Below are positions 1 through 10,805 of a stretch of 64,000 nt of DNA, piece by piece. The notes beneath the pieces were generated by a model. The model worked only from the letters and a program-made list of their open reading frames with translations, made no database searches and was not told where the DNA came from. Position numbers and translations under genes: made by a program. The stretch covers positions 8,009,985-8,073,984 of the forward strand of contig CM041196.1 in NCBI GenBank assembly GCA_023078555.1. Reading direction: 5' to 3'. The stretch comes from Ulva prolifera (Eukaryota > Chlorophyta > Ulvophyceae > Ulvales > Ulvaceae). How positions within the stretch are numbered: the stretch's first letter is position 1; each line of letters starts with the position of its first letter.

Positions 1-54
1 TATAGATGACATAATCAACGGAGGAGTCATCTAACAAAGGACTCGTTGCTTCAG

Positions 55-118
55 GTGAGCCCTAGTGGTTAGAGCATGTCGTGTGTACTCTAGAGGTCAC
101 CGGTTCAATTCTTACTTT
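55..118 (+). tRNA. tRNA-like relic (pseudo-tRNA or SINE head)
   Basis: The stretch has the order of a tRNA: a D-arm-like GTGGTTAGAGC at 65-75, followed 27 nt later by a B-box-like GGTTCAATTCT at 102-112. The acceptor and T stems do not pair well and no clean anticodon arm can be drawn. It is therefore either a decayed tRNA gene or the head of a tRNA-derived SINE, not a working tRNA. No SINE body or poly-A end was recognised downstream. Confidence 0.35.
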
Positions 119-1015
119 CATTTCTGCCGCGCGACTTTACGCGTTGGCAAGGTACGCTCCCCTCCACGTCGTCATGCGATGCTGAATCACAACAGTAACA
201 TATGCTCATAAGACTCTCGACCTCAGCAGCCTTTACACCACGCGTACGCGCACGCCAGGCCGGCCTGTGGTCGCGATCCCGAGAAGTACATTGCACTGCA
301 CGCGGCGTCAGCGATCGGGCGGCCGCATGGCGCGCGGCCAAGTCAGCGTGAGGTCACACTCGACATCAGTAGCAACGCACGTGCAGGTTCTCCAGGTGCC
401 CACGGGCACAGAAATCTACGAATGTCGTTATATATCTAGAGTTCTAATATATATTGATAGATATCTAGATATCTTCGAAAAGAGATCTCTGCTATCTCGA
501 CAGTTTCGGAGTCGAAGCCCTACAGCGCAACTATCCCGGAAATTTCCGTTAACGCGGGTCACATCTGGGCGCTCCTCCACGTGGCACCGCGAATGCATGT
601 GCACTCACGAGGCATTCCTCGCTGGTCCCTGGCAGCAGCGTCACACGTCAGCGGAATGGCACAGCATACCTCGCAGCAGCACGGGGGCCATGCCCGGTGG
701 TGGCTGCAAAGCCTGCCCTCGACGTGTGGGCTTAATTCCCCCGGATGTGATGCAGCCTTGGCTGTGGGTGGGGAGCGGCGGTGAGGCAGCGGCCTTGCTA
801 GGGGGCCTGGACAGGGTCAGCCCGGCGGACGTGTTGAAGTGTGGCACCACCCTGGACGCGGCCGCTGTGCATGCATGAGCGTGGGCGCCTGAGTGTGCAG
901 GCGTTTCTTCGTGCGGCCTTGTCTGCTCGCAGGAGGCGGCTCTGCGATGGCTGCCGTGCCTCCGCCAGCTGGTGTTGCGGGCGCTAGAGCCGCATGATCG
1001 TGCCGTGTGCTCCCT

Positions 1016-1049
1016 GCTTTGCTACCTGCCTCTCCGGCTGTGCAACACA
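1016..1049 (-). repeat. dispersed 45-bp repeat, diverged copy A
   Basis: Read on the minus strand this gives TGTGTTGCACAGCCGGAG, then AGGCAGGTAGC. It matches copy F (47077-47117) in order and spacing, with several substitutions. It is the only copy found in this orientation. Confidence 0.4.
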
Positions 1050-2085
1050 TGCATGCATGCTTGCCGTGCTGCGCACAGCACTGCGGCTGTGCAGGCCTCA
1101 GGAGGATCTCTCCAAACACAACCGGCAAGTCACGGCACTGTTCCACCAAAGGAGGACAGGGACGGATGCACTGATCATTGGCAGCTGTCGACACAGTCAC
1201 GGTGGGCTGTGCGTTGCTCCACCACATGAAGCCCGTAGAAGCGCGTGTGTTGTTGGCATGACAGGCTCTGCTTGCTGTCACTGCAGGTGGCAGCCGAGAC
1301 ACAGGCGGCGGCCCAGGGCACCAGATGATGATGTGGCATCGGCGGCGGTGCACAGCCGAGAGCAGGGACCACCTCACCGCGGGGGGGCTGAGCCGCGCCA
1401 GCCCACCGCCGCAGCGGCTGCGAGGCACCCTCCGGCAACGCCCCCGCATGACGGCCTGGGGAAGCACCACTGCCGCACACGCAGTGGCAACGTGGGGGTG
1501 CGCAGTGCGCTCGTCATGCATGTTGCAACACACCGCAGCGCGCGGGCGGGCGGTGCGTTGCGGCTGTGAGGCACGCCCATCGCGGCGATGTGCGTGCTGG
1601 CCGGCCACGCCATCCTGCTGCAGTGCACTTGCGACAGGGTTGCCCGATTTCAGTGGCCAGAATTACACTACGGGGTGCCGGTACCACATGCGGAGTCGCG
1701 GCCTGTGGTCTGAGTTGACTCGAGCGCTCGTTGACGGCGGGGTCGGGGCCCCGCATGGCCGCTACAACCGCCCGCCACACCCGCCGAACGCATGCACAGC
1801 GACTACGCGTTTCCTGGGCTCAAGCTCGCTCTGCGGGCCTGTACTGCATGTCTTGCCATTCATCTGGAGACGTCGAGTTCCAGCCCGGGACATGGGCGGG
1901 ACATCTAAGTGACCCTCCCCCGCATGGACGCGATGCCTGCGGCGGAGCAGTCAACCCCTGAAGCCCCGGCCGGAGCACCTCTCGGTCAACACCCCCCGCC
2001 GGCAACACACCCCACAGCCACCACCACAATCTCAGCCACGTCCACGACCACATCTCGCCACGACCACAATCTCGGCGCAGCACGG

Positions 2086-4146
2086 CTACGCGGGCAGGGC
2101 CGCCTCGGCCATCGCGAGCGCCCCCGCGCGCGTCTTATTGCCGCCGATGAACCCCCCGGAGTGCACAAAGACACAGCCGTCGATGCCGGAGGCCGCCGAG
2201 AGCTCGGCGTCGCGCAGGCCACGCAGCGCCTCCGGCAGGCCACGGCGCAGCTCGAAGGACGCGGGGGAGGTGTTGACGGCCTGGACGCGCCAGGAGCCGT
2301 CCCGGTCGTCCTCAAAGACGACAAACAGGGTGCGGCCGGCGCAGCCGCGCTCCTCCTCGAGGGTGTAGATGTGTGACTTCCAGGGGCACACCGGCGTGAG
2401 CTCCATGATGGCGCCTGCAGCAGCGGCCCGCGGCAAGATCAGCCGGAGGGGCTCCGTGATTGACTGCCGGACGTTCACGCAGGGGCGAAGCAGCCAGACA
2501 GTGCTGAAGTGTGCGCCGTGCGTGGCTGCAGGGTCACAGCCGCATGCGGGGCGGGGGTCAGACGCAGCTGTCGGCGAGGGCCGGCAGCATGCGCAGAGCC
2601 ACCACACGGCTGCACACCTCGAGGAGCATGAGCTCCCAGCAGAACTGGAAGGTGGGCACGGCAGCTACGGCGCTTTACCATGCAGTCATGCATTCCTTCG
2701 CGCCTCCGGCGGGAGCGGCTGCGGGTCACAAGACAGGGGTGGAGGCGCACCGCTGTGGTGCACGGCGACGGCGCCTTCGAGGCACTGCTCGACGATGGCG
2801 CGCGCCGGCAGCCAGCTCGTCGCGGCGCGCTTGAGCGCGGCGTCGAATTCGGCCCCCGCGAGCGCCGACGCCGCCTCGAAGCGCTCGTCCAGCAGCGCGT
2901 TCCCGCCGGCCTCGTTCCACTGCGGGTTGAGGTAGCCGACGCGCGCCGGCAGGGTCGTCGTCTCGAGGTACCGCGGCTCCTCGGACGAGTCGAACTGGTT
3001 GATGCCGTTGTCGACGGCGTCGACGGCCTCGATGAAGTTCTTGTACACGTGGAGCCACACGGTCTGGACGTCGATGTCCGCCTCCGGCCGCCCCATGAAC
3101 TCTGCACGGCAGCCGGCACCCTGTTCGTTCCACTGGGGGGGCGCACGTAGGTCTCCTGTGGGCGCGGGCGGGGGAGGGCCCCCTCCCCCGCCGCTGTCTC
3201 AGGCACGTGTCTGAGGGGGTTTGCGCAAGGCGCGCATCGATGAAAAGTGCAAGTGACAGCGGCCTTAGACGCCAGCTACACCGGCACACGTGCACAGATG
3301 TGACACAGTCATGCTGCTCATGCATGCATGCCTCCGCAGCCATGCCTGCGTCTGCACTGGCGGCTGCACCTGATCGATGCATTGCTGTACCACAAGCTAC
3401 CATGGCAGCAGGTTTGTGGCGAGGAGAAGCAGTGGGGCTGCAGCGAGGGTGCAGGTGGGGGCCGCACTTGCGACGAGCTCCTTGCCGTGGTGCTTGTACA
3501 CGAGGCCGGCGCTGCTGAGCTTGGTGGAGAAGCCGTGGCCGAAGACCTCGGCGAAGCCACGCTGGTGGTGGTCGTAGCGCAGCTTCTCGGGGTCGTACTC
3601 CCCGCCCACGTCGATCAGCACGTCCATGTCCTTCCACACCTCGGGGTCACGGCTGCAAACGCGCCCTCTGCTGTGAGAGAGGCTGATGTAGTGGTGCACG
3701 ATGCTGAGGCCGAAGGGTAGCCCTAGGCTGGTGCTGAGCAGGGAGCAGCAGATGGCCTGCTCGTGGTCAGGAAATGGCAGTGTCAGGTCCATCGCGTCCA
3801 CACTGCGGGCGCAGGAGGCACGCATGCGTGTACAGATGAGCAGCAAACGCTGCAAAACGAATATCCTGGTGCCGATGAGCTCGTGCGAATACGTCGTGAT
3901 GCAACTGCACCGCTCGAAGTCGTGGCTGTGGCAACACCATCTCCCGAAAGAGATGGCTCCATTGCCTTGCATCTCCAGCAGCCGTTTGAAATCACACCTT
4001 CTGGTCACTGGCGCGCCTTCAAATTGAGCGGTCTGTCGGAGCAGGTAGCAGCCCAGCGCTTCGTCGCAGTGGAAGGAGCCGCTGTGCGTGCCAATTTTGA
4101 CCGCGCGAGGCCTTTTTGGCACGCCTTCATCTGCAGCAGCGGACAT
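2086..4146 (-). CDS. MYG1: MYG1 family protein (DHH-type 3'-5' exoribonuclease)
   Basis: Four exons (4146-3998, 3652-3468, 3101-2751, 2414-2086) join in frame to 337 residues, close to the usual 340-380. Family blocks appear in order: GTHSGSFHCDEAL near residue 20, DVGGEYDP and DHHQRGF in exon 2, DAVDNGI and SWLPARAIV in exon 3, FVHSGGFIGG near the C-terminus. The Asp/His clusters are the metal-binding residues of this DHH-like fold. Animal MYG1 is a 3'-5' RNA exonuclease of nucleolus and mitochondria; the same role here is inferred. The ATG at 4146 was chosen because it starts just before the conserved core. No clear mitochondrial presequence follows. Introns begin GTGTGATTT, GTGCGGCCCCC and GTGCGCCTCC, and all end TGCAG. 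Confidence 0.93.
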
Positions 4147-4975
4147 GCTTGAAAGCCTGCAGGATGCTGGCGTCAGACGGTGTGATTGCCTGTACGCACA
4201 GAATGGAATGCACTTTCGGAGCACGGAGCCGCAGTACATCAACACCAGCCAGTATATCACCGCCTCTCCAGTAAGCAATTAACAAGCAAGTCTGCAGCAG
4301 CGTAGCATCGATCAGCATCAATCATCTCTACGAGGCTCGAGCATCGACCGGCACAACCTGGGTGCATTTCCCGAGGCAAATCATGAGACGGGGCCCTGAC
4401 GCCACAGTGCGCCATCGGCTGCCCTTCGCGCCTCTGAAACCCGTCAGTGGTTCAAGGCTGGCGTGTCGCAGCTACACCTGCAGCATTCCATGCGGCAGGT
4501 GCTTGCTGCAGTTATATCGTGGTGATGGGGCCACCTCGACAGACAGCAGTCCGGGACCATCATTGTTGCAGCTGCATCCCACAGGAAGCCGTCCAGCCTC
4601 CGAACATCCGAAACGCTGGCTCCCCCATGACGGCACACCCACCCGCCATTCGCAGACGACACATTCGGTTACACTCTGGCTGTCCATCTAGTCAGGCCTG
4701 TTGTCTGCACAAGCGATCCGTTCCCTCCTGAGTGCCAAGAAGAAACACGCAATGACTGCCGGCAGCATTCCGACGGCGTCCCTGCCTGAACATGGTTCAA
4801 CACACCAACACCAGCGCCGCTCCGAGGCAGCACCAATAGGGTGCTCCCGGCAGCACACCCCCACAGCCACTGCAAGCAGGCCCGCTCACACAACCTCACA
4901 TGCGCCGCTTCCCAACCAGACCCACACCACCTCCCCTCGCCCACCCACGTGCGTGGGACACCCCATGCCCCGCCT
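4147..4975. other. intergenic, MYG1 5' flank
   Basis: No coding signal was recognised. The stretch separates the MYG1 start from the stop of the next gene on the same strand, so it should hold the MYG1 promoter and the neighbour's 3' UTR. No TATA-like element stands out. Confidence 0.5.
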
Positions 4976-7900
4976 CTAGTCGAGCTCAAACACGCAGCCC
5001 TCCCGCAGCTGTGCGCGCGCCGCGTCCTCATCCACGCCGTGCCCCGCCCCCCCGTGCAGGTACACCAGGTCCGGCAGCTCCGCCGCCTCCGCCACGACGG
5101 CGGCCACGCCGGCCGCGCCGAGGCCGTTCCGCGCCAGGTCCAACCGCCGCAGCGCGCGCAGCGGGCGCAGCGCGGCCGCGAGGGTCTGCGCCGCCTCGGC
5201 GCGGATGCCGCACCGCTGCAGCCGCAGCTCGCGCAACCCTGTGAGGTAGCAGATCGTGCTCAGGCTGGTGGCGCCGTCCCCGTCCACCACCGTGTTGTCA
5301 CTCCAGTCGAGCGACGTCAGGTCGACCGCCCGGGGGCTGCCCATGTTGTCGCAGAACAGCCGGAGCCCGAGGGGCTGCATCGCGCAGTTCACGGCGCGAA
5401 CCTCGCGCAGCGCGGCAAACTGCTTCACCGCCGGGATGAACTGCATCAGCGGCCCGTTGCCGACGGGCATGTCTGAGAAGTCGAGGGTCTCTAGCTGCGA
5501 CAGCTGCTGCGCGACCGTCCAGTGTGGCTGCTCTGCCTCCGCGACCGCAAGCATGTCCCGGCTGCACGCGAAGCGCTCCGTCACGGCGACGCACAGCCGC
5601 TGGAAGAGGTTGGTGTGCACCGCGGCGTTGCGCACGTAGAGCCGCTTGAGCGGCGCGATCACCACCGGTTCGCCCGCCGGCTCGTCGTGCTCCGCCGCGC
5701 CCGCGTCCCGGAACATCGGCTGGCTGGCCCCAGCGATGTGGTTGCCGAGCAGCGAGCCGGCGGCGATGCCGATGTCGATGACGCCGGGGGGGAGCGGCTC
5801 CTCGGGCTCCTCGGGGTCCTCGGGGGGCGGAGGGGGGTCATCGGCCGTGTCGGCGGCCTCCGCGGCCGCGGCGTCGGCGGCGTCCTCCGGCGGCGGCGCC
5901 AGGTGCGCAGTCCAGAAGGCGCGGTGGCCGGCCTCGAACAGCTCGCGCACCTCCGTGTCGGCATTGGCCTGCTGGTTCAGCCGCTTCGGCCGCAGCGCCA
6001 GAGCCTGCAGCACACGCTCGCGCTTCAAGTGTGTCAGTGCGTGCCCGCGGCACCAGCGCAGTGCAGACCGTGCTCACGGCAGAAAGGCCGCGCAGGGGAC
6101 CGACACCAACGCTGGCCCCAGCAGCTGTCTGCTTCCGCAACCCTGGCCCCGGCCGCATGGATGTGCCCCACCGAGCGGTGCTGCGCCCAGGCATGTTCTA
6201 CCCTGCCGGGATTCAATCAGTTCCCGGTGACTGGATGAGAATGCTGGCAGATTCCTGCGCCGGCCACCTTGGATGCCCCGGTGAGCTGCAGCGCTGCACA
6301 ACTATAGGCCAGGATCCCCCTGAAAGAGGCGAGAGTTTGGGCGAGGACTGGTGGGAAGCAAGAAAGGTTCACCGGGACTCCTGCGGCCCGGGATTCCCTT
6401 TCGCAAAGCAGGGGTCAGCAGAAGCGGTGCCGCGCCGGCGAGGGCCGCGGGGGGGGGGGGGGGGGGGGGGGGGGCCACACCTGCGAGATGTCGAGCTCCT
6501 CGAGGCACGGCAGCCGCACCGCCGCGCCGACGAGATCCGCCGCCGGCAGCCACGCGCTGCGGTTGTCGCTGACATCGAGCACGCGCAGCGCGCGCATCGC
6601 CGCGACGGCGGGCGCGAGATCCGCGAGGCTGCCGCACAGCGCGTTGCCGCCGAGGCGCAGCTCCTCTAGGCCCGTGAGGCGCCACAGAACGGGGCACAGC
6701 ACTCGCACGCCGACGTCGGCGAGGCGGTTGCGCGCGAGGTCGAGGCGGCGGAGGCCCGGCATGGCCCGCAGCGCGGGCGCGAGCGCGCGCGGCGCGCTGC
6801 GCGCGGTGATCGCGCAGCCTGCGAGGTCGAGCGCCGCGAGGAGCGGCAGGCGGAGGAGGAGGGGCGCGAGCACGGCGGCGCCGGCGGCGCCGAGGGGGTT
6901 GTCTGCGATGTCGAGGGTGTGGAGCGTGGCGGCGTGGCGCTCGAGGGCGTCGCGGAGCGCCGGCATGTCGGCCGCGGAGAGGCCGACCGCGCGCGCGGAG
7001 AAGTGGCGTAGGGGCTCCATCGCAGCCAGGATCGGCGCGATCGCCTCAAACAGCGGGTTCGCCTCAGCCGCCTCGGCAGCACCCTCTGCACACTGTCTAC
7101 GCGGGTCACTTGGTTGCGGGTGCGGCAGGAGAGGCACTGGGGATGACTGGTGGGGGGGGGGGGGGGGGGGGCGCACCGGTGACGAGCTGCGCGGAGATGT
7201 CGAGGGAGTCGCTGACGGTGCGAAGGTGGCGGCGGACGAGCGGGATGTGCATCGCGGGGGGCACTGCGGGCAGCAGCGTGGCGAGCTTGAGGGGGGTGGC
7301 GGTGAAGACGAGGGTCAGCAGCTCGGTGTGGAGGCTCGCGAGTGCCTGTGCGCAGGGCGGGAGTCAGGTGTGGCGCTGGGTGCACCCGGGTGACCCGTGC
7401 TTGTGCTAGGATGGACCATGCACAGTCGCTTGTCTTGTGAGGGCCCTTGCCGATAGCTCGTGCATGTGCCAGGCAGAGGACAGATCACGAGGAGACGGTG
7501 GCATGGCATGCTAGAGACACAGTCTGCAGTCATGACCGGCGAGGGCACCTGCATGATGTTGGCAGTGTCTTCGCTGGCCACATCCTGACGAATGAAGCCA
7601 CCGAGGCGTTGTCCCAGCCGGGCAGTTGCCCTGTTGACCTCACTCTGGTCCTTCAAGAACTCTGCCATCTGCAGCTTGCAAACAGCTGTGATGGTTGATG
7701 CAGGCCTGCTGGGCGCGCAAAAGCCTGTGCGCAGTTGCAGCATGAAGCCTTTACCTGGGCAATGCGGCACAGGTCGGCATCGTCGGTCCATGCGCTGCAA
7801 TCGGCTCCTGTCGCCACGAGGTCCAGCCACATGCGGAAAACGCGCTTCGAGACTGGTAGAGTAGACGACCCGGGTGCGTCTTTGAGTTCAGACAGAACCG

Positions 7901-8177
7901 GGGACCGCTGCAGCGCCTGTTCTGTCACGCGATGCATGCCGCTCTGGTCCAGGATGAACGCGTCTGCTCCCTCGAACACAAACAATACATTATCGTCTTC
8001 ATCGACCGAGGCTTCCTCAGTGCCTGGCTCGATGCCTGTGGGCGCCTCGGTTGCAGATGCGAGCGACATCTGGACAGCAGGGACGCAGCCTGGCGTTGTG
8101 CGCGCAATGAGCCGGAGTTTCAAAGTACACGATTCGGAGGCGCCAAATGGCTCGGTGGCAGACCGCAAGATACTCAT
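4976..8177 (-). CDS. BTB/Skp1-like plus leucine-rich-repeat protein
   Basis: Five exons (8177-7755, 7668-7549, 7345-7177, 7085-6481, 6004-4976) keep phase and give about 781 residues. Residues ~60-170 look like a POZ/Skp1-type fold: an acidic lead, then SPVLSEL, FRMWLDL and LCRIAQMAEFLKD. Residues ~230-440 and ~600-770 carry ribonuclease-inhibitor-type LRRs, for example LRRLDLARNRL, LEELRLGGN and LRRLDLARNGL. An acidic Pro-rich linker lies between, near residue 490. BTB or Skp1-like plus LRR suggests a substrate adaptor, but that is inference. Introns 3 and 4 start directly on C tracts of 20 and 26 nt. The start is uncertain: coding-looking sequence also lies upstream at 8524-8770, so exons may be missing. 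Confidence 0.75.
6449..6474. repeat. G26 homopolymer (C26 in the intron of the minus-strand gene)
   Basis: Twenty-six consecutive G on the plus strand. On the coding strand it is the start of an intron that reads CAG|GTGTGG and then the C run. Confidence 0.9.
7152..7171. repeat. G20 homopolymer at a splice donor
   Basis: Twenty G on the plus strand. On the minus strand the donor reads CCG|GTGCGC and runs directly into the C tract. Confidence 0.9.
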
Positions 8178-9005
8178 TGGTGCTGTGTGCAACGCTTGTA
8201 GCACCTCTGCTTACAGCCCGTCCGTGACGCTGGCGTCAGACCGTGCCCAGGCTACACAGTGACCGGTCCCGCGCAGTCTCGTTGACTGTCAGCAACCCTC
8301 TTGTAACGCGAAGCCCTGCATGATCCAAACATGTGATTCGGGTTGTTCGCGGATGACCGCACTCGAGCATTCGCTTGGTGAACCGGCATACAGCCTGCAG
8401 ATGCGGTGGTCGGCAGCTGTGCCACCTGGTAAATGCCATGGCATCGCTCGTCCCCTTCCACGATGGGAGCTCCGCAGACCTACCGGCAGATGCCCGCGTC
8501 AGCTGGTTTGTGAGAGGCAAGGGTCAAATCCATCGGACGTCGAAGGGCAGCGATGAGTCGGAGCAGCCTCTCTTGGCACCATACCAATCTCCTGCTTCAG
8601 ATGGCCGTTTGACCAGGGCTCGTGGGCGCGTCAGGACATCGTCTGTGTCTATGAGCATCACTTCGTGTGGGAATACTGGTGCACCGACTACCCACTCCAT
8701 CTCGTTGACGCCGTCCAAGGCGCACAAGCCCCCACACCTTGAACCCTCCTCGTGCTCTCCAGCAAGGCAGGGCCTGCATGGCCCCTGCACGAGCACACAG
8801 CCTCTGCCATGCGGCAGCTTTCGCCTGGGGCAGCATCTGCTGTGTCGCTCCGCGCTGTCGAGGCAGCAGTCTTCGGCAGTCCTGGCACAACTCCGAGCAG
8901 ACGCCTGCGCCGGCGCCACTGGCAATGCTTGATTCATGGACAAAGGTGTCAGGAATATGGTGTGGTCACAGAGACTGGCCATGCATGTCCTGCACCTCAC
9001 ATCTC

Positions 9006-9038
9006 AACAAAAGGTGGCGAGGCGGGCAGCGCCGCAAA
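9006..9038 (+). repeat. dispersed 45-bp repeat, copy B
   Basis: The core GGCGAGGCGGGCAGCGCCGC matches the other copies except for one G in place of A. The 5' TGTTACAAGG half is reduced to AACAAAAGG. Confidence 0.65.
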
Positions 9039-9337
9039 CCCACAAAGCAGCAGAAGAATTCGGCCACCATCCCTGGGCCTGTGTGCACCCCGGACAGCAG
9101 CACCTCGCAGCTGCCGAGCAGAAGTGTGTACATGCCAAATCCAGAGACGGCCCGGTAGCACCTGCAGGACCCAGGATCGTCGCAGGCGCGAGCGACCACC
9201 GCCACTCCACGCAGAACATCCCGCCGCCCTCACACACCGGCACCTCCGCGATCCCACTCCCGTTGGTGGTTTGATGAAGACAGCAGCAGCTGGAGCAGCA
9301 ACTGGCCAGAGGCCTGTGGGCAAAAAATTATCGCAAG

Positions 9338-9338
<1 letters not shown>

Positions 9339-9372
<34 letters not shown>
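9339..9372. repeat. G34 homopolymer
   Basis: Thirty-four consecutive G, the longest run in the window. Unlike several other long runs it is not attached to a splice site I can identify. It directly abuts the 40-bp minisatellite. Confidence 0.95.
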
Positions 9373-9580
9373 CTGGTGGCCTCCTGGTCAGCGGGGACAA
9401 CGCCTTGCGGCTGGTGTGGCCTCCTGGTCAGCGGGGACAACGCCTTGCGGCTGGTGTGGCCTCCTGGTCAGCGGGGACAACGCCTTGCGGCTGGTGTGAC
9501 TTCCTGGTCAGCGGGGACAACGCCTTGCGGCTGGTGTGGCCTCCTGGTCAGCGGGGACAACGCCTTGCGGCTGGTGTGGC
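9373..9580. repeat. 40-bp minisatellite, five full units plus a partial
   Basis: Units start at 9373 (38 bp, two bases short), 9411, 9451, 9491 and 9531, with a 10-bp partial unit at 9571. Each reads CTGGTGTGGC, CTCCTGGTCA, GCGGGGACAA, CGCCTTGCGG. The 9491 unit differs only at two positions (GTGACTTC). Since 40 is not a multiple of three, the apparent open frame through it cycles through all three frames and is not a gene. Confidence 0.97.
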
Positions 9581-10557
9581 CTCTCCATAGGAAATGACCC
9601 GCGTGTGTGGGTGCAGGAGGGCAGCGTGTGGCCACACTGGTCACGGGATGCCATGCTGAGGCAAGTACGCATGGCTTCAAGGGCGGGGGCAATGCACGGG
9701 GACAAGCGGCAGACGCCTGGGGCTTGATTCTGCGTGCGCTTTGGGGAATCGAACGGACCGTGAGTGGCCACGCCGCTTAGCACAGGAGGAGGCCCTGTGA
9801 GTTGCGTGCGGTCGTCTGAGGGGGGCTTCCAGGTGGTTTACCCCTTCAGCATTTGTGGACCCGTTCTTCGGGGTTAACGATGTCCTCTTCAGGACACAGC
9901 TCAGGAAATTCAGCTTCACGGTACATGGCAAGGGCTAGACACCTGTTCGGGACCAGGAGAAACCCGCGTCGCTATCTGGTGTGCGAATGGCGAGCTGTCG
10001 ACTTTCAGGCAGGGTTCAGTTCACTGGTACTACATTGACTCCCAGGCGCTCAAGCCACCACGTGGTGGTTGTACAAGGCACACTGATGGAATGTACGCGC
10101 ATGTGACAGCAACATACTAAAAGGCTGGTACACAGCCAGGCATCATATGCGCCCGCCAGAGGTAGCGGGTGGGTGTGAGACAGAGGCATGAAAATGAAAG
10201 AGCAGTTGGAGGGGTGTACTTGTAGTGCGCCCACGATGGCGCCTCAGGGCGGCCCCCAGGAGGTGCTCACACACCGGCCAATAGCGTAAGTCCCTGAGTA
10301 TAACATCAGGCTCGGCTGCTATCTCACCGCACGGTGGCGGCAGCGCCCCGCCCGAAGATCCGGGATGCACTGCGCCAGTGCACTCTGCATCTGCCACCAC
10401 GATCTGTGTGAATGGCAGCTCTGAGTTCTTAGCGCTGGCACTGAGGCAGGCTGCACTGCAAGGTGGGGGCTCTGAACTGCCACGTGGCAGACGTAGCTGC
10501 ATTCCACGACGTTGAAGTCATCCTGACAATCTACGATGACTGTTGTTGACGCCGGAG

Positions 10558-10595
10558 CCTGCTAGCCTCAGCGCTGAGGCGCCGCAGCTAGCAGG
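10558..10595. repeat. inverted repeat with nested palindrome
   Basis: Arms CCTGCTAGC (10558-10566) and GCTAGCAGG (10587-10595) are perfect. Between them CTCAGCGCTGAG (10567-10578) is itself a perfect 12-bp palindrome. Confidence 0.85.
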
Positions 10596-10712
10596 TCTGC
10601 TCGGGATGGAGCTCCTCAGGCGGAGGGTGCACCATGGCGTTCAGAGGACGGCACGGACTCGAAGTCAGGAGCTGTGCTGAGCACATCGGCGGCACAGTCG
10701 GCGTGTCGGTGT

Positions 10713-10732
10713 GATCGGACCGTGCTCCGATC
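10713..10732. repeat. inverted repeat, 7-bp arms
   Basis: Arms GATCGGA and TCCGATC flank a 6-nt loop. It belongs to the palindrome cluster at 10.56-10.81 kb. Confidence 0.7.
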
Positions 10733-10776
10733 TGCAGCGCACGCGCGATGTCGCACGCGTCAGTAGCATCGCACTA

Positions 10777-10805
10777 CTCAGCAGTGCTGAGTCAGCACTG
10801 CTGAG
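10777..10805. repeat. 29-bp perfect palindrome
   Basis: Arms CTCAGCAGTGCTGA and TCAGCACTGCTGAG (14 bp each) flank a single central G. The right arm is followed by a partial direct repeat, TCAGCACTGG. Confidence 0.9.

Larger units (their letters stand above)
1..2085. other. no supported gene
   Basis: Open frames here are GC-driven and match no family I know. The stretch holds the tRNA-like relic at 55-118, an AT-rich patch at about 425-500, and a diverged reverse copy of the dispersed repeat at 1016-1049. It lies downstream of the MYG1 stop, so its right end includes that gene's 3' UTR. Confidence 0.5.

Noticed and set aside
5028-6028. Separate gene starting at ATG 6028 for the C-terminal LRR block
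   Set aside because: A TGCAG acceptor at 6005 joins it in phase to the upstream LRR exon, so the ATG lies in the intron end.
9373-9580. Possible CRISPR-like array
   Set aside because: The 40-bp units are head to tail with no spacers; it is a minisatellite.
8752-9597. 281-codon frame through poly-G and the 40-bp repeats
   Set aside because: The coding appearance comes from the repeat cycling through three frames and a Gly run from G34.
9743-9765. tRNA gene on the minus strand (TTCGATTCC)
   Set aside because: No matching T stem, D arm or acceptor stem around it.
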